DNA of 64,000 bases from Novosphingobium sp. MD-1. GTDB lineage: Bacteria > Pseudomonadota > Alphaproteobacteria > Sphingomonadales > Sphingomonadaceae. The notes below the pieces were generated by a model, which worked only from the letters and a program-made list of their open reading frames with translations, was not told the origin of the DNA and searched no databases. Below, in pieces: positions 1 through 8,830 of the stretch. Positions within the stretch are counted from its first letter, which is position 1. Each line of letters begins with the position of its first letter. A program made the position numbers and the translations under genes. The stretch spans positions 62,001-126,000 of the forward strand of contig NZ_BBXA01000026.1 in assembly GCF_001014975.1 (NCBI RefSeq), written 5' to 3'.

Positions 1-217
1 CGTCCGGCGCAGCAATGAGCTGTTCGGACAGGCAGAAGCCCAGCGCATAGTCTTCCAGATCGGTGGGCGTGGCCATCATCACGGCATAGCCGATGCCGTT
101 GATCTCGATCGCGACCGGCGCTTCCACCGCCAGCGCGCGGTCGATCGCGCGCGGCGGGCGGCCATCGGCGAAATGTTCGCGAAACGGAAACGCGCGCGCG
201 CCGTCCGGGCTGGACAT
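1..217 (-). CDS. fdhD: Formate dehydrogenase accessory sulfurtransferase FdhD (partial, N-terminal part)
   Basis: Only the first 72 codons lie in the window; the gene runs off the left edge. FdhD transfers sulfur, delivered by a cysteine desulfurase, to the molybdenum cofactor of formate dehydrogenase, and is needed for activity. The visible part has the family pattern of a strand ending [22 protein letters not shown] followed by LSEQL. The ATG overlaps the fdsD stop codon by one base, so it is the last gene of the fds operon and is translationally coupled. In operons of this type it is also called fdsC. The assignment is firm despite truncation because motif and context agree. Confidence 0.9.
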   Translation of the reverse strand, partial: MSSPDGARAFPFREHFADGRPPRAIDRALAVEAPVAIEINGIGYAVMMATPTDLEDYALGFCLSEQLIAAPD

Positions 218-444
218 CAGGACGCGGCGGCGGCGCCGTACTGCCCGGCCAGTCGGGCGAGGGCTTCGCGGACGACCGGGTCCAGCCTCGCGCCGTCAAG
301 GGCGAAGGCCATGTGCTTCATGCGCGGCGTCCAGAAGTCCTGGATGTGCTGCGCCACCATGCCGACGGGATCGGGATCGAGCGCGAGGTTGCGGGCGATC
401 TGGTTGACCATGTAGGCGAGCTTTTCCGGCGTGTGGCTGCTCAT
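217..444 (-). CDS. fdsD: Formate dehydrogenase delta subunit
   Basis: A 75-residue protein matching the small delta subunit of soluble NAD-dependent formate dehydrogenases. It opens [20 protein letters not shown] and carries the family's FW-P-RMK-H segment near residues 38-44. The delta subunit has no cofactor of its own; in Cupriavidus-type enzymes it is needed for assembly or stability of the FdsABG complex. The ATG overlaps the fdsA stop by four bases (ATGA) and the stop overlaps fdhD, which fixes both ends. The true start is internal to a longer open frame that extends antisense-free upstream inside fdsA; the shorter version is the family length. Confidence 0.9.
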   Translation of the reverse strand: MSSHTPEKLAYMVNQIARNLALDPDPVGMVAQHIQDFWTPRMKHMAFALDGARLDPVVREALARLAGQYGAAAAS

Positions 445-3293
445 TCGGCAGCCTCCATCGCGCCGCCCTCGATCCGGCGCGAGCGGCGGGTCAGTTCCTC
501 GTAGCCTTCCTGCCAGTCGGTGGGGCCGTTGCTGGGGGTGACCTGCACCGCCGTCACCTTGTATTCGGGGCAATTGGTGGCCCAGTCGGAATAGTCGGTG
601 GTGACGACGTTGGCCTGCGTCGCCGGGTGGTGGAACGTGGTGTAGACGACGCCGGGCGCGACGCGGTCGGTCACCGTCACGCGCAGGGTAGTCTCGCCCG
701 CGCGGCTGGCGAGGCGGACCCAGTCGCCCGACTTGACGCCCCGGTTCTCGGCGTCGGTCGGGTGCATTTCCAAGAGGTCCTCGGGATGCCAGGCGACGTT
801 GGCGGTGCGCCGCGTCTGCGCGCCGACGTTGTAGTGCGAGAGGATGCGGCCGGTGGTCAGCAGCAGCGGAAAGCGCGGGCCGGTGCGTTCGTCGGTGGGC
901 ACGTAGTCGGTCACCACGAACTTGCCCTTGCCGCGCACGAAGCCATCGACGTGCATGATCGGCGATCCATCGGGCGCGGCGGCGTTGACCGGCCATTGCA
1001 GCGAGCCTTCGGCATCGAGCCGGGCATAGTTGACGCCGGAGAACGTGGGCGTCAGCCGCGCGATCTCGTCCATGATCTCGGACGGGTGGGTGTAGTTCCA
1101 GTCCAGCCCGATCGCGCGCGCCAGTTCCTGCGTGACCTGCCAGTCCTCGTATCCGTTAAGGGGTTCCATCACCTTGCGCACCGGCTGGATGCGGCGTTCG
1201 GCGTTGGTGAAGGTGCCGTTCTTTTCGAGGAAGCTCGATCCCGGCAGGAACACGTGGGCGTAGTTGGCGGTCTCGTTGAGGAACAGGTCGTGGACGATCA
1301 CGCATTCCATCGCGGCGAGGCCGGCGGACACGTGCTTCGTGTCCGGGTCCGACTGGAGGATGTCCTCGCCCTGGATGTAGAGCGCCTTGAACACGCCGTC
1401 GGTGGCGGCATCGAGCATGTTGGGGATGCGCAGGCCCGGCTCGGGATCGATCTTCACGCCCCATTCGGCCTCGAACAGCGCGCGTGCGCCGGCATCGGAG
1501 ACATGGCGATAGCCGGACAGTTCGTGCGGGAAGCTGCCCATGTCGCAGGCGCCCTGCACGTTGTTCTGCCCGCGCAGGGGGTTCACGCCCACGCCGCGAC
1601 GGCCGATGTTGCCCGTCGCCATGGCGAGGTTGGCGATGGCCATGACGGTGGACGAACCCTGCGAATGCTCGGTCACGCCCAGGCCGTAATAAATGGCCCC
1701 GTTGCCGCCCGTGGCGAAAAGCCGCGCCGCGCCGCGCAAGGCTTCGGCGGGAACGCCGGTGACGGGTTCGAGGAATTCGGGGCTGTGCCGCGCGTCGGAC
1801 ACGAAATCGGCCCAGTGGCGGTATTCGTCCCAATCGCAGCGTGCGCGCACGAAGGCTTCGTCGGCGAGGCCTTCGGTGACGATGACGTGGGCCAGCGCGG
1901 TCAGCACGGCCACGTTGGTGCCGGGGCGCAGCGGCAGGTGGTAGTCCGCCGCGACATGGGGGCTGCGCACCAGATCGGTGCGGCGCGGATCGATCACGAT
2001 CAGCTTCGCCCCCTGGCGCAGCCGCTTTTTCATGCGGCTGCCGAACACGGGGTGCCCGTCGGTGGGGTTGGCGCCGATCACCAGGATCACGTCCGAATCC
2101 TCGACCGAATCGAAGTCCTGCGTGCCGGCCGAGGTGCCGAACGTGGTCTTCAGGCCATAGCCGGTGGGCGAATGGCAGACGCGCGCGCAGGTATCGACGT
2201 TGTTGTTGCCGAACCCGGCGCGGATCAGCTTCTGGACGAGGAACGTCTCCTCGTTGGTGCAGCGGCTGGAAGTGATGCCGCCCAGCGCCTGCCGGCCGTA
2301 CTTTTCCGAAATCCGCTTCAGTTCGCGCGCGGTGTGGCCCAGCGCCTCTTCCCAGCTCACTTCCCGCCAGGGTTCGTCGATGCTGGAGCGGATCATCGGC
2401 TTGAGAATGCGGTCCTGGTGCTGGGCATAGCCCCAGGCGAAGCGGCCCTTGACGCAGGAGTGGCCGCGGTTGGCCTTGCCGTCCTTCCACGGCACCATGC
2501 GCACGAGCTGTTCGCCGCGCATCTCGGCGCGGAAGGTGCAGCCCACCCCGCAATAGGCGCAGGTGGTGACGACGGCGCGTTCGGGCTTGCCGATCTCCTT
2601 GACCGCCTTTTCCTGCAGGGTGGCGGTGGGGCAGGCCTGGACGCAGGCCCCGCACGAGACGCATTCGGACGAGAGGAAGCTGTCCGAGGCGAGGCCGGCC
2701 GAGACTTTCGAGCCGAAGCCGCGCCCGTCGATGGTCAGCGCGAAGGTGCCTTGCACCTCCTCGCACGCGCGCACGCAGCGCGAACAGACGATGCACTTCG
2801 ACGGATCGAAATCGAAATAGGGGTTGGACGTATCGGCCGGCTGATCGAGGTGGTTCTCGCCCGCATAGCCATAGCGCACGTCGCGCAGGCCGACTTGCGC
2901 CGCCGTATCCTGCAATTCGCAATCGTTGTTGGCGCTGCAGGTCAGGCAATCGAGCGGGTGGTCGGAAATATAGAGTTCCATCACCCCCTTGCGCAGCTTC
3001 TGCAGGCGCGGGGTCTGGGTGTGGACGCTCATCCCCTCGGCCACGGGCGTGGTGCAGGAGGCGGGCGTGCCGCGCATCCCGTCGATCTCGACCAGGCACA
3101 TCCGGCACGAACCGAACTGCTTGACGTTGTCGGTGGCGCAGAGCTTGGGGATCGCGCCGCCGGTCAGCGCCGCCGCGCGCATCACGGTGGTGCCGGCGGG
3201 AACCGTGACCGCGCGCCCGTCTATGGTGCAGGTGACCTGCGTGTCGGAACGGACTTCCGGGGTGCCGAAATCGGCCTGACGCTCATAACCCAT
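441..3293 (-). CDS. fdsA: NAD-dependent formate dehydrogenase, molybdopterin alpha subunit
   Basis: A 950-residue catalytic subunit that oxidises formate to CO2 at a bis-MGD molybdenum centre. In order it shows: a plant-type [2Fe-2S] domain (C52, C63, C66, C80); a His-Cys [4Fe-4S] ligand set (H112, C116, C119, C125); two ferredoxin-type [4Fe-4S] clusters (C167-C177 and C211-C221); the proximal [4Fe-4S] motif CAYCGVGC (from C245); and the molybdopterin oxidoreductase body. C373 in ARVCHSP is the expected Mo ligand, with H374 beside it. Electrons pass through the clusters to FdsG and FdsB. The ATG at 3293 starts MGYERQ and lies inside the 3' end of mobA (11-base overlap); a longer in-frame version would run through mobA and is rejected. 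Confidence 0.96.
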   Translation of the reverse strand: MGYERQADFGTPEVRSDTQVTCTIDGRAVTVPAGTTVMRAAALTGGAIPKLCATDNVKQFGSCRMCLVEIDGMRGTPASCTTPVAEGMSVHTQTPRLQKLRKGVMELYISDHPLDCLTCSANNDCELQDTAAQVGLRDVRYGYAGENHLDQPADTSNPYFDFDPSKCIVCSRCVRACEEVQGTFALTIDGRGFGSKVSAGLASDSFLSSECVSCGACVQACPTATLQEKAVKEIGKPERAVVTTCAYCGVGCTFRAEMRGEQLVRMVPWKDGKANRGHSCVKGRFAWGYAQHQDRILKPMIRSSIDEPWREVSWEEALGHTARELKRISEKYGRQALGGITSSRCTNEETFLVQKLIRAGFGNNNVDTCARVCHSPTGYGLKTTFGTSAGTQDFDSVEDSDVILVIGANPTDGHPVFGSRMKKRLRQGAKLIVIDPRRTDLVRSPHVAADYHLPLRPGTNVAVLTALAHVIVTEGLADEAFVRARCDWDEYRHWADFVSDARHSPEFLEPVTGVPAEALRGAARLFATGGNGAIYYGLGVTEHSQGSSTVMAIANLAMATGNIGRRGVGVNPLRGQNNVQGACDMGSFPHELSGYRHVSDAGARALFEAEWGVKIDPEPGLRIPNMLDAATDGVFKALYIQGEDILQSDPDTKHVSAGLAAMECVIVHDLFLNETANYAHVFLPGSSFLEKNGTFTNAERRIQPVRKVMEPLNGYEDWQVTQELARAIGLDWNYTHPSEIMDEIARLTPTFSGVNYARLDAEGSLQWPVNAAAPDGSPIMHVDGFVRGKGKFVVTDYVPTDERTGPRFPLLLTTGRILSHYNVGAQTRRTANVAWHPEDLLEMHPTDAENRGVKSGDWVRLASRAGETTLRVTVTDRVAPGVVYTTFHHPATQANVVTTDYSDWATNCPEYKVTAVQVTPSNGPTDWQEGYEELTRRSRRIEGGAMEAAE

Positions 3294-3816
3294 GGGATCG
3301 CCTCTCCGCGGACTCGAGGTCCGCCGGTGTATTGATATTAGCAGGAAGGACAGGGAGTTGCACGGCCCGCGCGCCGATCCGCCCGGCAAAGGCGCGCATC
3401 GAATGCGTGCCGGTGCCCGCCAGCATCGCATCGAGCGGCGCGCGGGCGCTGACCGGCCACAGTCCGATCACCGGCTGGTCCGCGCAATAGGCGGGCGAAG
3501 GAGCAAGATCGGCGGCCACGGTGCCGGCCAGCCCCGCCGCATCGACCGGGCAGGTCAGCACGGCGTCATAGCCGGCCTCTGCCGCGTGGTGCAGCGCCGC
3601 CGCGATCCCGCCGAGCGGCCCCATGCCGGGGCGCGGGCGGTCGGGCAGGGTCGGCACCGGGGCATCCTCGCGCCCTACCACCACCACCGCGTCGCACTGC
3701 GCCTGCAGCGCTTCCACCGCGCGGGCCAGCAGGGTGCGGCCATCGAGTTCGGCCAGCGCCTTGTCGCTGCCGAAGCGCGAGGACTGCCCGCCGGCCAGGA
3801 CGGCGCCCAGGATCAT
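3283..3816 (-). CDS. mobA: Molybdenum cofactor guanylyltransferase
   Basis: A 177-residue nucleotidyltransferase that adds GMP to molybdopterin to make the MGD form of the cofactor used by FdsA. It begins MILGAVLAGGQSSRFGSDKA, the classic GTP-binding loop, and has TCPVDAAGL in the metal-binding position. It sits between fdsB and fdsA and overlaps the fdsA start by 11 bases, so the cofactor enzyme is made together with its client. fds operons more often carry only fdhD as accessory gene, so the embedded mobA is notable. The start ATG at 3816 is the only one that places the nucleotide-binding strand at the N-terminus. Confidence 0.93.
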   Translation of the reverse strand: MILGAVLAGGQSSRFGSDKALAELDGRTLLARAVEALQAQCDAVVVVGREDAPVPTLPDRPRPGMGPLGGIAAALHHAAEAGYDAVLTCPVDAAGLAGTVAADLAPSPAYCADQPVIGLWPVSARAPLDAMLAGTGTHSMRAFAGRIGARAVQLPVLPANINTPADLESAERRSHGL

Positions 3817-3845
3817 GGCGTGCGAGACCGGGGTTGGCGCGCATA

Positions 3846-3930
3846 CTTCGACAAGCTCAGCATGAGTGGAGCTGGGAATGAAATTATACCCCAAACCCGC
3901 TCGCCCTGAGCCTGTCGAAGGGCGCGCGCG
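3846..3930. repeat. Family C repeat, inverted pair
   Basis: An imperfect inverted pair: CTTCGACAAGCTCAGCATGAG at the left and GCCCTGAGCCTGTCGAAGGGC at the right, separated by about 36 bases. It fills the gap between fdsB and mobA inside the fds operon. The same motif occurs at 13825-13934. It resembles the widespread sphingomonad intergenic repeat; as RNA it could fold into a hairpin inside the fds transcript. Confidence 0.75.
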
Positions 3931-3940
3931 ACGTCGCCGC

Positions 3941-5494
3941 TCATTCGGCCGCGTCCGCCGAAGCCACCGTCCCAAAATCCGCTCCAAAGTCTTCCGGCCA
4001 GTGCCGTAGCGCGGACAGCACGGGATAGGGCGTGAACCCGCCCAGCGCGCAGAGCGAGCCGAACTTCATCGTCTCGCACAGGTCTTCGAGGAGGGTGATT
4101 TCCTCGGCCAGCGTGCGGGCGCCCTTGCGCGCGTTGTGCGTCTGGGGCAGCCGCTCGACGGCGTCGGCGGTGCGCGGGGCGCGGGCGCGGATGCGGTCGA
4201 TCAGTTCCACCCCGCGCGTGCTGCCGATGCGGCAGGGCGTGCACTTGCCGCAGCTTTCCGCCGCGCAGAACGCCATGGCGAAGCGGGCCTGCGCGCTCAT
4301 GTCGGCGGTATCGTCGAACACGGTGAGGCCGGCGTGGCCGATCAGCCCGTCGGCGGCGGCGAAGCTTTCGTAATCGAACGGCAGGTGGAAATCCGACGGC
4401 GGATGATAGGCGCCCAGCGGGCCGCCGACCTGCACCGCGCGCACCGGCCGGCCGCTGGCGGTGCCGCCGCCGACAGCGTTGACCAGTTCGCCCAGGGTGA
4501 TGCCGAAGCCCACTTCGAACAGGCCGCCGTGCTTCACATTGCCGGCCAGCTGGATCGGCATCGTGCCTTTCGACCGGCCGAAGCCGACCGCCGCATAGGC
4601 CGTGCCGCCGTGCGCCAGGATCCATGGCACCGCCGCCAGCGTCAGCACGTTGTTGACCACGGTCGGCTTGCCGAACAGCCCTTCCAGCGCGGGCAGCGGC
4701 GGCTTGGCGCGCACTTCGCCGCGCTTGCCTTCCAGGCTGTTGAGCAGCGAGGTCTCCTCGCCGCAGACATAGGCGCCGGCGCCCGTGCGCACTTCCAGCA
4801 CGAACGGCGCGATAATATGCGCGCAGGCCCGCACCGCCGCTTCCATCTTGGCGATGGCGTGCGGATATTCGCTGCGGATATAGACGTAGCCCCGGGTCGC
4901 GCCGACGGCATAGGCGGCGATCGCCATGCCCTCGATTAGCATGAAGGGATCGCCTTCCATCACCATGCGGTCGGCAAAGGTCGCGCTGTCGCCCTCGTCG
5001 GCGTTGCAGACCACGTACTTCTGCGCCGCCTTCGCCTTGGCCACGGTGATCCACTTGATCCCCGCCGGAAAGCCCGCGCCGCCGCGCCCGCGCAGGCCCG
5101 ATGCGGTGACTTCGGCGATCGTCGCCTCGGCGCCGATGTCGTGCGCCTTGCGCAAGCCCGCCCAGCCGCCGCTGGCGGCGTAGTCGCCCAGGTTCAGCGG
5201 CCGGGTCTTGCCGGCGCGCGCGAAGGTGAAGCGCTGCTGGCGGGCGATGAAGGGATGGTCGGCGATCGGTCCGATGCCCAGCGGGCTGGTGCCTGTGAGC
5301 ACGGCCGGCACGTCGTCCACCGTCAACGGGCCGAAGCCTTCCCCGTCGATCTCGGCGAGCGGTTCCAGCCAGTGCATCCCCCAGCTCGACACCCGTTCGA
5401 CGGTGCAGCCGGCCTTCGCGAACGCGGCGGCGACTTCGTCGGCCCCGCAGGCCAGCGCCAGCGCGTCATCGGAAATGCGGACCGTAACCGTCAT
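3941..5494 (-). CDS. fdsB: NAD-dependent formate dehydrogenase, NADH/FMN-binding beta subunit
   Basis: A 517-residue homologue of complex I subunit NuoF that passes electrons from the alpha subunit to NAD+. The FMN/NADH-binding loop GRGGAGFPAG is at residues 136-145, and the [4Fe-4S] cluster ligands are C415, C418, C421 (CGKCTPC) and C482. The N-terminal ~100 residues are a family-typical extension. The start ATG at 5494 overlaps the fdsG stop by four bases. A 124-base gap containing a family C repeat separates it from mobA, the largest gap in the operon. Confidence 0.95.
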   Translation of the reverse strand: MTVTVRISDDALALACGADEVAAAFAKAGCTVERVSSWGMHWLEPLAEIDGEGFGPLTVDDVPAVLTGTSPLGIGPIADHPFIARQQRFTFARAGKTRPLNLGDYAASGGWAGLRKAHDIGAEATIAEVTASGLRGRGGAGFPAGIKWITVAKAKAAQKYVVCNADEGDSATFADRMVMEGDPFMLIEGMAIAAYAVGATRGYVYIRSEYPHAIAKMEAAVRACAHIIAPFVLEVRTGAGAYVCGEETSLLNSLEGKRGEVRAKPPLPALEGLFGKPTVVNNVLTLAAVPWILAHGGTAYAAVGFGRSKGTMPIQLAGNVKHGGLFEVGFGITLGELVNAVGGGTASGRPVRAVQVGGPLGAYHPPSDFHLPFDYESFAAADGLIGHAGLTVFDDTADMSAQARFAMAFCAAESCGKCTPCRIGSTRGVELIDRIRARAPRTADAVERLPQTHNARKGARTLAEEITLLEDLCETMKFGSLCALGGFTPYPVLSALRHWPEDFGADFGTVASADAAE

Positions 5495-5904
5495 GCCAGC
5501 GACTCCACCAGCGCGGCGAGCTTCGCGCCATCTAGCCGCGCGTGGACCTTGTCGCCCACCATCGCGTTCGGCCCCACGCTGCACAGGCCCAGGCAATAGA
5601 CCGTTTCGACCTTCACGCGGTTCTGCTCGGGCAGCGCCGCCGCCAGCGCTTCCACACCGCGCGCCTGGCAGGCCTCGGCCCGGCACAGCTTCAGCACCGG
5701 CCGCGCATCCGCCTCGGCATGGAAATCATGATAGAAGCTCACCACCCCGTGCACTTCGGCGCGGCTCAGGTTCAGCGCCGCCGCAATCGCGCGCTCCGCT
5801 TCTTCCGGAACGTGCCCGAACGCTGCCTGCACATCGTGCAGGATCGGGAGCAACGCCCCCTCACGCCCCGCGTGCGCCGCGATGATCTCTGCGAACCTCT
5901 CCAT
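5491..5904 (-). CDS. fdsG: NAD-dependent formate dehydrogenase, [2Fe-2S] gamma subunit
   Basis: A 137-residue NuoE-like thioredoxin-fold subunit holding one [2Fe-2S] cluster. The four ligands are C74 and C79 (LCRAEACQ) and C104 and C108 (YCLGLC). It is the first gene of the leftward fdsG-B-mobA-A-D-fdhD operon and overlaps fdsB by four bases. The ATG at 5904 is the first in-frame ATG; the upstream codons are GC-poor promoter sequence. Together the six genes should give a cytoplasmic enzyme that turns formate into CO2 and NADH, useful for one-carbon detoxification or energy. Confidence 0.93.
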   Translation of the reverse strand: MERFAEIIAAHAGREGALLPILHDVQAAFGHVPEEAERAIAAALNLSRAEVHGVVSFYHDFHAEADARPVLKLCRAEACQARGVEALAAALPEQNRVKVETVYCLGLCSVGPNAMVGDKVHARLDGAKLAALVESLA

Positions 5905-5930
5905 ACGTCGTACCCTAATGCGCGGCGTTA

Positions 5931-5949
5931 TTGTATGCAACACATACAA
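5931..5949. promoter_or_regulatory. Perfect palindrome in the fds promoter region, candidate operator
   Basis: TTGTATG-CAACA-CATACAA: seven-base arms are exact reverse complements around a five-base centre. It lies 27 bases upstream of the fdsG start, in the 230-base gap shared with the divergent phosphomannomutase gene. It contains a T-N11-A core (TATGCAACACATA), as bound by LysR-type regulators such as FdsR of Cupriavidus, but GntR-type sites can look similar. No regulator gene is adjacent, so the binding protein is unknown. Confidence 0.55.
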
Positions 5950-6134
5950 ATGGGGGCAAGCGTGTCGCTCGCTGGCGGTCGCCTTAGCGCGATTTTCGCC
6001 ATTTTGCACAGCCGATCGGAACGATACGATCTTCGAGCCATTTCGAAATGGTAACCGGTCTGCGGCATTGCGATAGCCGGCAAGCCGGTCCATGCGGACC
6101 TGCCGCAAGTCCTTCTTTCCAGTATCAGGGCACG

Positions 6135-7655
6135 ATGAACCAGCCAGCATCTCCTTCCGTCCAGGATCTCATGACGCAATCGGGTGTCGCCTTCGGCACC
6201 AGCGGCGCGCGCGGGCTGGTCTCCGCGATGACCGACCGGGTCTGCTACGGCTATACCCAGGGCTTCCTGCTCTATCTGGCCGGGCTGGGCGAATTCGCGC
6301 CCGGCACGCAAGTGGCGCTGGCGGGCGACCTGCGCCCCAGCACGCCGCGCATTCTCGCCGCCTGCGCCGAAGCGGTGCGCGATCTGGGGGCGGAGCCGGT
6401 GTTCTGCGGCTATGTGCCGACGCCCGCGCTGGCGCTCCACGCCTTTGCCGAGGGCATCCCTTCGCTGATGGTGACGGGCAGCCACATCCCGGCCGACCGC
6501 AACGGAATCAAGTTCTACCGCCCCGCCGGCGAAGTGCTGAAGGACGACGAGGCCGGGATGAAGGAGCAGGCGGTGACGCTGCCCGATGGCAAGTTCACCG
6601 ACGAGGGGATGCTCGCCGTGCCCGCGCCGCTGCCGGAGCCGGTCGATGTCGAGACCGCCTATCTCGCGCGTTATCGCGATTTCTTCGGCGCGGACGCGCT
6701 CGCCGGCCTGCGCATCGGGGTCTATCAGCATTCCGCCGTGGGGCGCGATATCGTGACCCGGATCGTCGAGGCGCTGGGCGCGGAAGCCGTGCCGCTGGGC
6801 CGCGCCGACAGCTTCATCCCGGTCGATACCGAGGCCGTGCGCCCCGAGGATATCGCGCTGGCGAAGGCGTGGGCCGCCGAACAGCCGCTCGACGCGATCG
6901 TGTCCACCGACGGCGATTCGGACCGGCCGTTGCTGGCCGACCATACCGGCACCTGGCTGCGTGGAGACGTGCTGGGCGTGCTCTGCGCGCGGGCGCTGGG
7001 GGCGGACCGCGTGGTCACGCCGGTCAGCAGCAACACCGTGCTGGAACGGTCGGGCAGCTTCGCCCACACGCTGCGCACGCGCATCGGATCGCCCTATGTG
7101 ATCGCGGCGATGAACCAGGCGCGCGCGGACGGCGGCACGCGCGTCTGCGGGTACGAGGCGAACGGCGGCTTCCTGCTGGGCGATGCCATCGCGAAAGACG
7201 GCGCGACGCTGACCGCGCTGGCCACGCGCGATGCGGTGCTGCCGATGCTGGCGGTGATCCACGCGGCGCGGCCGGGCACGCTGACCGACCTGCTCGCCAC
7301 CCTGCCGCCGCGCGTGACTTATTCCGATCGGTTGCAGGACTTCCCGGTCGAACACAGCAAGGCGCTGATCGCCGTGCTGACCGCGGGCGACGATGCCGCG
7401 CAGAAGGCGCGGGCTGAAGCCCTGTTCGGCCCCATTGCCGGACCGATCGCCACGATCGACCGGACCGACGGGTTCCGCATGACCTTTACCGGCGGCGCGG
7501 TGATCCACCTGCGCCCTTCGGGCAACGCGCCGGAACTGCGCTGCTATACCGAGGCCGACAGCGAGGCCGAGGCTACGGCGCTCAACCGCGGCGCGCTGGC
7601 GCTCCTGCTCGAACGGCGCCCCTGGGAGACGACAGGAGCGCCGGCAGGCGCCTGA
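6135..7655 (+). CDS. Phosphomannomutase/phosphoglucomutase family protein
   Basis: A 506-residue alpha-D-phosphohexomutase. The phosphoserine loop is VTGSHIPADRNG (Ser at residue 116), the metal loop DGDSDRP (D259, D261, D263), and the C-terminal phosphate-binding region has RPSGNAPELRCYTEA. This interconverts sugar 6- and 1-phosphates for GDP-mannose or related cell-surface sugars. The TGSHIP loop, in place of the usual TASHNP, and DGDSDR, in place of DGDGDR, put it in a divergent branch, so the exact sugar is uncertain. An in-frame extension upstream exists, but the ATG at 6135 precedes the conserved GTSGARG segment at the normal distance. It is divergent from fds and alone in its transcription unit. 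Confidence 0.85.
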   Translation: MNQPASPSVQDLMTQSGVAFGTSGARGLVSAMTDRVCYGYTQGFLLYLAGLGEFAPGTQVALAGDLRPSTPRILAACAEAVRDLGAEPVFCGYVPTPALALHAFAEGIPSLMVTGSHIPADRNGIKFYRPAGEVLKDDEAGMKEQAVTLPDGKFTDEGMLAVPAPLPEPVDVETAYLARYRDFFGADALAGLRIGVYQHSAVGRDIVTRIVEALGAEAVPLGRADSFIPVDTEAVRPEDIALAKAWAAEQPLDAIVSTDGDSDRPLLADHTGTWLRGDVLGVLCARALGADRVVTPVSSNTVLERSGSFAHTLRTRIGSPYVIAAMNQARADGGTRVCGYEANGGFLLGDAIAKDGATLTALATRDAVLPMLAVIHAARPGTLTDLLATLPPRVTYSDRLQDFPVEHSKALIAVLTAGDDAAQKARAEALFGPIAGPIATIDRTDGFRMTFTGGAVIHLRPSGNAPELRCYTEADSEAEATALNRGALALLLERRPWETTGAPAGA

Positions 7656-7761
7656 AAATCCGCGCGCTTTCCACGCTGGACAACGCCCCGCTTTTTTTGA
7701 GGGCACCCCGGCGGCTTTTGGGTTAAGGGCGCGGGAATCAATCGCGTAAGGGAACCGCAGT

Positions 7762-8817
7762 ATGCAGGACACCGCCATTCGCCCCGCAACCCGGCCGGCA
7801 CCGCGCACCGACTGGACGCGCGAGGAGATCGCGGCGCTGTTCGACCTGCCGTTCACCGACCTGCTGTTCCGCGCGGCGGAAGCGCACCGGGCGCACCACC
7901 GGGCGGACGAGGTGCAGCTCTGCACGCTGCTTTCGATCAAGACCGGCGGCTGCCCCGAGGACTGCGGCTATTGCTCGCAATCGGCCTCCGCCGAAAGCGG
8001 CGTGAAGGCGACCAAGCTGATGGACGTGCAGGCCGTGCTGCAATCGGCGGCGCAGGCCAAGGACGCGGGGTCGCAGCGCTTCTGCATGGGCGCGGCTTGG
8101 CGCAACCCCAAGGACCGCGACATGCCGGCGATCATCGAGATGATCAAGGGCGTGCGCCAGATGGGCATGGAAACCTGCATGACGCTGGGGATGCTCACCC
8201 CGGCGCAGACCGCGCAGCTGGCGGACGCCGGCCTCGATTACTACAACCACAACATCGATACCTCGCCCGAACGGTACGAGGAGATCACCACCACCCGCAC
8301 TTTCGCCGACCGTATCGATACGCTGGCGAACGTGCGCAACGCCGGGATCAACGTCTGTTCGGGCGGAATCGTGGGCATGGGCGAGACGCGGGCCGACCGC
8401 GTGGGCTTCATCCACGCGCTGGCCACGCTGCCCGCGCACCCGGAAAGCGTGCCGGTGAACGCGCTGGTGCCGATCAAGGGCACCGTGCTGGGCGACATGC
8501 TGGCCGATACGCCGCTGGCCAAGATCGACGATATCGAGTTCGTGCGCACCGTGGCGGTGGCGCGGATCACCATGCCGCTGAGCATGGTGCGCCTGTCCGC
8601 CGGGCGCGAAAGCATGTCGGACGCGACGCAGGCGCTGTGCTTCCTGGCCGGGGCCAATTCGATCTTCACCGGCGATCGCCTGCTGACCGCCGCCAACGCC
8701 GGCGACGATGCCGACGCGGCGCTGTTTGCCCGTCTTGGCCTCAAGCCGATGGAAGGCGAGGAACCGGCCCGCGCCGCGAAAGCCGAGCGCTCCTGCGCCG
8801 GAGCCTGCGCCGCCTGA
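7762..8817 (+). CDS. bioB: Biotin synthase
   Basis: A 351-residue radical-SAM enzyme that inserts sulfur into dethiobiotin. The [4Fe-4S]/SAM motif CPEDCGYC is at residues 64-71, followed by SQSA; the fold then carries the expected Cys/Arg residues of the auxiliary [2Fe-2S] site (for example FCMGAAW and ICSGG-like segments). It leads the rightward operon bioB-bioF-bioD-bioA. The 106 bases upstream contain no BirA-type or BioR-type site that I could recognise. BioB is made first, and bioF starts 13 bases after its stop. Confidence 0.97.
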   Translation: MQDTAIRPATRPAPRTDWTREEIAALFDLPFTDLLFRAAEAHRAHHRADEVQLCTLLSIKTGGCPEDCGYCSQSASAESGVKATKLMDVQAVLQSAAQAKDAGSQRFCMGAAWRNPKDRDMPAIIEMIKGVRQMGMETCMTLGMLTPAQTAQLADAGLDYYNHNIDTSPERYEEITTTRTFADRIDTLANVRNAGINVCSGGIVGMGETRADRVGFIHALATLPAHPESVPVNALVPIKGTVLGDMLADTPLAKIDDIEFVRTVAVARITMPLSMVRLSAGRESMSDATQALCFLAGANSIFTGDRLLTAANAGDDADAALFARLGLKPMEGEEPARAAKAERSCAGACAA

Positions 8818-8830
8818 ACCGGAGCGCGGG

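Noticed and set aside
627..3335. A 902-codon frame on the plus strand opposite fdsA
   Set aside because: Complement of fdsA; the composition is dominated by G, A, R, H and V and the fdsA frame has all cluster motifs.
7656..7761. Biotin operator before bioB
   Set aside because: No TTGTAAACC-type BirA site or TTATMKATAA-type BioR site is present in the 106 bases.
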